Source: Sulfurovum sp. (GTDB taxonomy: Bacteria > Campylobacterota > Campylobacteria > Campylobacterales > Sulfurovaceae). Taken from it: a DNA stretch of 64,000 nucleotides. Made by a program: the position numbers and the translations under genes. The notes under the pieces are model-generated. The model was not told the origin of the DNA, did not search any database, and worked only from the letters and a program-made list of their open reading frames with translations. Location of the stretch: positions 1 to 64,000 of the forward strand of contig JALWLD010000035.1 in the NCBI GenBank assembly GCA_027081115.1, read 5' to 3'. Below are positions 59,386 to 64,000 of this stretch, in pieces. The first letter of the stretch is position 1, and every line of letters starts with the position of its first letter.

Positions 59386-59762
59386 TTTGCACCTCTTCTT
59401 TTAAGTTCTGCAGTAATTGCATTAACTTTTACAGACATAATTTCCTCTTCAATAGTCAAATCATATCTTACACCATTCGTAGCATCAACTACATCTACAC
59501 CCTTTGCAATCGTTTCTCTAATACTGTCAAGAGACTTTTTAGCAAGTGTTAGCTCTTCCACCAATTTCATAGTTCCTTGTTCATCTAATTCACCGTCAAG
59601 TACACTCTCTAAAATAGAGGCACAAAGATTATTTAGTGAAACATTACTGTCATCAGCAATTTTTTGAAGTTTCATTTTAATATCAGATGATACTTTAAGA
59701 CTAATTGCCACTTTTTCAGCTTCCTGTTCTTTTGCTTTTTTAATAGCACTTTGTATTAACAT
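59382..59762 (-). CDS. Ribbon-helix-helix-like regulator
   Basis: EKVAISLKVSSDIKMKLQKIADDSNVSLNNLCASILESVL; ATGA overlap with next gene. Confidence 0.6.
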   Translation of the reverse strand: MLIQSAIKKAKEQEAEKVAISLKVSSDIKMKLQKIADDSNVSLNNLCASILESVLDGELDEQGTMKLVEELTLAKKSLDSIRETIAKGVDVVDATNGVRYDLTIEEEIMSVKVNAITAELKRRGAK

Positions 59763-59791
59763 AGTTAATCCTTTAATTTTTTTATTGATGC

Positions 59792-59840
59792 ATATAATAA
59801 ATACATCATCTAACTATATCATAATTTATATAATAAATAC
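59792..59840. promoter_or_regulatory. Direct repeats ATATAATAAATAC (59792-59804, 59828-59840) upstream of the RHH gene
   Basis: Two exact 13-bp copies in the element promoter region. Confidence 0.45.
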
Positions 59841-59866
59841 GATTATAATTTATTTTATAATTTTTT

Positions 59867-59889
59867 TATTTGGCAGAGTCTGCCAAATA
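59867..59889. repeat. Perfect 23-bp palindrome TATTTGGCAGA-G-TCTGCCAAATA near attR
   Basis: 11-bp arms, 1-nt centre. Confidence 0.7.
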
Positions 59890-59970
59890 TGTAGTATTTT
59901 GTTTGCCAACAACTAACTTTTATTTGATTTAAATGCCTATATATAGGGCTTTAGTAGATTTCTTGAAGTA

Positions 59971-59999
59971 TTCGAATCCCTCCTCGTCCGCCACCAATA
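59971..59999 (+). repeat. att site (distal copy)
   Basis: 29-bp identity to the tRNA-Ser 3' end. Confidence 0.92.
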
Positions 60000-60515
60000 C
60001 TACAGAATAATATATCCAATAATTTTTAACAACTATCAGAAGTTTATTTTTTTTGACTGGTTCACATTTACTACATACTTCTTTATTATACTTTAACTGC
60101 ACCTTCCAAGACAGTGTTTACTCCTTGTCCAAAACATGTAGACATTCTTTCTTCCTTAAATTTGGAAGGCGCAAAAATTAAAAAATATTTACATTTCTAT
60201 CTATCTATCTCTATGATACGTGTAGACAGACTTTTGAGACATTAGTTATTTAACTGTTAATCTTTTATTTTCCAACCGTTGTTTTTCATCCTTTATACTT
60301 TCTATTAAGAAAGAAGTTAATCTTTCAAAACGATGTTGAGAGTTTGTTTTACTCCTTGTTTGTAAACTTCCTTGTTTACTCCCAACAATCGTCCTTTCCT
60401 TAATTGGAGCGATTTTTCATATAACTTCCTTGTTTTTAATATGATTTCCTTATTTGTCGCTTCAATTATACATTATGAATTTCCCTAAAAAGTATACGTA
60501 TAAAGGTAATGGTGT

Positions 60516-60534
60516 TTAGTGATTAGAATTGGCG
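60516..60534 (+). mobile_element. Orphan terminal fragment of the IS30-like element
   Basis: TTAGTGATTAGAATTGGCG identical to the outer 19 bp of the right end at 15954-15972. Confidence 0.75.
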
Positions 60535-60649
60535 ATCTAAAAAGAGTAGATTTTGGTGTGAACTATCTCATACAATAGTATGACAATTTGACAGATTATA
60601 GTGACTATGCCTTTTTTTACATTATAGTAGAATAAAAAAGGTGTAGGGT

Positions 60650-61918
60650 ATGTTTCTTCATATAGATATTGATAGTTTTTTTGCTTCTGCAGAACGTTCT
60701 GTCGACCCTACTCTCAAACATATACCCATGGCCGTGGGAAGTCGAAGTAACCTTGAGATATTCAATAAAAAACGTACCAATATACGGTTGATGAATGAGA
60801 ACAGTGGTGCCTTTGTGACACCGGTATTTTACTCCGATAAGAAAAAGAGTTTTGAGTCCTATTTTGTAGATACTATAGAGGGGCATCGAAAAATACGGGG
60901 TATTATTACGACAGCAAGCTATGAAGCCAGGAAATATGGTGTTAAAACAGCTATGCCTATAGCACAGGCTCTACAACTCTGCCCTCATATGGTTGTAGTA
61001 CCTTCTCACTATACCCTCTACCATAAACTTTCTCATCAAATACACGTTTTTGTCCAGTCAAAGATCCCCAAAGTTGAACAATACAGTATCGATGAGTTTT
61101 TTGGAGATCTCAGCGGATGGATAGAGGAGGATGATGTCTATGATTTTGCAAAGTCATTGCAAAATGAGTTGCTTGAAAAATTTGATATTCCAGTATCTAT
61201 AGGCATATCACACTCAAAATGGATAGCAAAACTTGCTACTGAATCTGCTAAACCTTTAGGTGTGTTTGAGGTTAAAGATATTGACAGCTATATTGAAGAT
61301 ATTCCCATTAAAGCATTTCCCGGTATTGGAAAAGGTTTTCAGGAACGTTTAGGAAAGTATTATATCTCCACATTAGGAGAGTTAAAACGGCATAAATCTC
61401 TTTTATATACATGGAAAAAACCGGGAATACAACTTTATCATAGAGCTACAGGCACAGACAACGAAGGTATTCAAAGTAGGGGAGAACGAAAATCCATAGG
61501 TATTTCACGTACTTTTGATGCCATTGAACAGAGTAGTGAAATAAAAAGGCGCATTATGATCATGGCACGTCATATCGTCTATATGGTTATGGCAATTGAA
61601 GTCAATCCAACTACGTATTATTTGAAGATAAATTATGAATATGGTGTCAAAGTAAAAAAAACAGAAACAGTACACAGGCTCTTTTCTGAGACACTGTTTA
61701 AAAAAATACTTTTTGATATGTATGATGAAATAGTACACCCTGAAAAAAGTGCTGTCAAGATTTCACTAAGTGTTTCCAACTTTACTCAACAGCAGATAAA
61801 AACCCTTTCTTTACTTGATATAGAAGAAGATATGAACCATAAAGATTTGAGTAAAGAGATACAAAAGTTACGTGATCGCTTTGGACTTGATATTATAAAG
61901 ACAGGATCAGAACTATAG
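60650..61918 (+). CDS. dinB: Y-family DNA polymerase (Pol IV-like)
   Basis: MFLHIDIDSFFASAERSVDP; ITTASYEARKYGVKTAMPIAQA; QYSIDEFFGDLSG; FPGIGKGFQERL. Confidence 0.93.
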   Translation: MFLHIDIDSFFASAERSVDPTLKHIPMAVGSRSNLEIFNKKRTNIRLMNENSGAFVTPVFYSDKKKSFESYFVDTIEGHRKIRGIITTASYEARKYGVKTAMPIAQALQLCPHMVVVPSHYTLYHKLSHQIHVFVQSKIPKVEQYSIDEFFGDLSGWIEEDDVYDFAKSLQNELLEKFDIPVSIGISHSKWIAKLATESAKPLGVFEVKDIDSYIEDIPIKAFPGIGKGFQERLGKYYISTLGELKRHKSLLYTWKKPGIQLYHRATGTDNEGIQSRGERKSIGISRTFDAIEQSSEIKRRIMIMARHIVYMVMAIEVNPTTYYLKINYEYGVKVKKTETVHRLFSETLFKKILFDMYDEIVHPEKSAVKISLSVSNFTQQQIKTLSLLDIEEDMNHKDLSKEIQKLRDRFGLDIIKTGSEL

Positions 61919-61958
61919 TTTAATATAACAATAAAGAGAACTTTATGTATAATGTTTT

Positions 61959-64000
61959 ATGAATTATCTTAAAGCATTATCGAATATATTTCACTATAAG
62001 CATATTGATGAGTCCATGGTAACACGTCTGTATGGTCTTTCCAAAAAGAGTATAGTAGCTGTTTTGATTTTTTCTTTGCTTTTAAGTTATAGTCTTTATG
62101 ATTCACTTTCTGATTCAATTATAATATGGGAAAGTATCATTGTTGTACTCTCAATATTTCGAATATATCTAGCATATGTAGAGCAGAAAAATCCACATAA
62201 ATTTGCTATTTTGACCTGGTATAAAATTTTTGTTTTTCTGGCATTCACAACTGCGACTATGTTTGCGTTGATAGGTAGTTTCGGTATGTTTTACCTCTCA
62301 GAGGTAGAGCAGATTTTTGTGGTTGCCACACTGATAGGTATGTCCGGTGGTGCCATGTCCTCTCTTTTCCCTGATATCCGTATTGTTATTGGATATATAT
62401 CTATTATTATTATCCCTTTGATTGCTTCACTTCTTTTTGTGAAAAATGATATGCATACGATCTTATCTATCTTACTCTTGATCTATTATATTGCACAGAT
62501 CATTATTATTATCAATACCTACAAACAAAATAAGGAATTGGAAAAAAGAAAAGAGGAAATACATAATGAACAACTTGAATTACTTAAAAAAGAAGAAGCT
62601 TTGGACTATTTCTTTGAGCAAGCACCTATAGGTATCTTCTCTTATGATCTGGATTTGATCGTAACTGATTGTAATCAGGCATTTTTAGATTTATTTGCAT
62701 TAAAAAAAGAAGAGATGATTGGAAAAAGTTTATATGAACTACCCGACAATAGACCTTTAAATGCTTTGGAAAAAGCCTTGTCTTCTCCTCAGACATATTC
62801 AGGTCCCTATAGATCGATAAAGGGGCATAATCTTTGGGTCGAAGCACAATGTTTCCCTGTACATAACTACTACAATGATATTGTCGGGGGAATTTGTCTT
62901 ATTGAAAATAAAACCAAAGAGCATAAAGCACTTGAAGAGGTACATCATCTTGCCCTACATGACCCACTGACATCACTCTTAAACAGAAGAGGATTAAAAG
63001 AGTATATTAACACCTTTATGTCCAGTGAAGAGCATAAAACTATGTATTCTCTGCTCATTTATCTGGATCTTAATAAATTTAAACATATAAATGATTCACT
63101 GGGACATAAAGCAGGAGACAAATTACTGATTTCTATCTCTCAACGACTACAAATATTTGTAGATAACTCTTGTTTGGTAAGTCGTTTTGGTGGAGATGAA
63201 TTTATTGTTGTTTCCCCATTTGTGGCAGATAACATCAAAGATGCCGAGTATGAATCAAAAATATGTATTGATAATATAAAGAAAGCTTTTGTGGACACTT
63301 TTAATATCGATGAGATGAAACTTTCTATCTCTACAAGTATGGGAGTTGTTATTATTCAACCAAACAGTAGCAATATTGATGAGATCATACGTTATGCAGA
63401 TATTGCTATGTATCAGGCGAAAAAGAGTGTAGGCACTACAATCTCCTATTATGATACCAAGTTGGATAAAGAGCGTAAGAAGCTTTTTACACTTCAACAT
63501 GACCTACTCTATGCTGCACAGAACAACGAGTTAAAAGTCTACCTTCAGCCCATTGTCAAGATGCAAAATGATGCACTCTATGCAGCAGAAGTGCTCCTAC
63601 GTTGGGAACACCCACATATGGGGTACCTTTCTCCCGAAGAGTTTATCCCTATAGCTATTGAAACGGGACAGATCTCAGATATTACATGGTGGCTTCTTGA
63701 AGAACTCTGTCAATATATACAGATGCTAAAAAACAATGATTTATGGAAACTGGCATACATTTCCATCAATATCAATGCTAAACAGCTTTTATTGAAACAC
63801 TTTGTAGATGAATTTTTACAAATGCTTCATACTTATGGACTGCATACATCAGACATAGTTATAGAGATTACAGAACGTTCCTTGATCGATAACTTTAAAG
63901 ATACACAAGATGTCATCTCAACTTTACGTGCAAAAGGAATAAAATGTGCGATCGATGATTTTGGTATTGGCTACTCTTCACTCTCTTATCTTAAAAAACT
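61959..64000 (+). CDS. Membrane PAS-GGDEF-EAL protein, partial (runs off window end)
   Basis: N-terminal TMs; HDPLTSLLNRRGL; RFGGDEF; AAEVLLRW and ERSLIDNF...IDDFGIGYSSLSYLKKL. Confidence 0.92.
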   Translation, partial: MNYLKALSNIFHYKHIDESMVTRLYGLSKKSIVAVLIFSLLLSYSLYDSLSDSIIIWESIIVVLSIFRIYLAYVEQKNPHKFAILTWYKIFVFLAFTTATMFALIGSFGMFYLSEVEQIFVVATLIGMSGGAMSSLFPDIRIVIGYISIIIIPLIASLLFVKNDMHTILSILLLIYYIAQIIIIINTYKQNKELEKRKEEIHNEQLELLKKEEALDYFFEQAPIGIFSYDLDLIVTDCNQAFLDLFALKKEEMIGKSLYELPDNRPLNALEKALSSPQTYSGPYRSIKGHNLWVEAQCFPVHNYYNDIVGGICLIENKTKEHKALEEVHHLALHDPLTSLLNRRGLKEYINTFMSSEEHKTMYSLLIYLDLNKFKHINDSLGHKAGDKLLISISQRLQIFVDNSCLVSRFGGDEFIVVSPFVADNIKDAEYESKICIDNIKKAFVDTFNIDEMKLSISTSMGVVIIQPNSSNIDEIIRYADIAMYQAKKSVGTTISYYDTKLDKERKKLFTLQHDLLYAAQNNELKVYLQPIVKMQNDALYAAEVLLRWEHPHMGYLSPEEFIPIAIETGQISDITWWLLEELCQYIQMLKNNDLWKLAYISININAKQLLLKHFVDEFLQMLHTYGLHTSDIVIEITERSLIDNFKDTQDVISTLRAKGIKCAIDDFGIGYSSLSYLKK

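Larger units (their letters stand above)
56194..59999. mobile_element. Integrative element at tRNA-Ser bounded by 29-bp direct repeats
   Basis: TTCGAATCCCTCCTCGTCCGCCACCAATA at 56194-56222 and 59971-59999; internal integrase and HUH Rep. Confidence 0.93.

Noticed and set aside
60181-60480. Repeated CTTCCTTG/ACTCCTTG motifs considered as a CRISPR array
   Set aside because: Repeat units are short, irregularly spaced and divergent; no uniform repeat-spacer pattern and no cas genes in the window

Overview
This 64 kb window looks like a chromosomal segment of a Campylobacterota bacterium, probably Sulfurovum-like. That is inferred from gene content (SdhABE-type reductase, RibB fused to a degenerate RibA domain, sulfide:quinone oxidoreductase, ActP/Acs acetate cluster, small c-type cytochromes) and low GC; no search was run. 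Most of it is ordinary core genome. The non-core parts are: (1) an IS30-like element at 14864-15972 with matching ends, a TAA target duplication and a nonsense-mutated transposase; (2) an AT-rich scar with a frameshifted integrase, HTH and zinc-ribbon genes at 17.46-19.26 kb; (3) a cyclic-di-GMP-I (GEMM) riboswitch-like element at ~48.63-48.71 kb upstream of an uncharacterised gene; (4) a REPIN-like double hairpin at 54527-54592; and (5) the most interesting object, a compact ~3.8 kb element in tRNA-Ser(GCU) (56194-59999). That element has 29-bp direct repeats at both ends, a tyrosine integrase, a phage gpA-like HUH Rep and small regulatory/ssDNA-binding-like genes, with no recognisable capsid, terminase, relaxase or secretion gene. 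It may be a minimal satellite or integrative plasmid. An orphan 19-bp end of the IS30-like element lies just beyond its right att site. Other points of interest are a cysteine-depleted SdhB/SdhE-like chimera next to the SdhABE operon and an unexplained membrane protein plus VWA-like gene pair. All homology calls are by eye.
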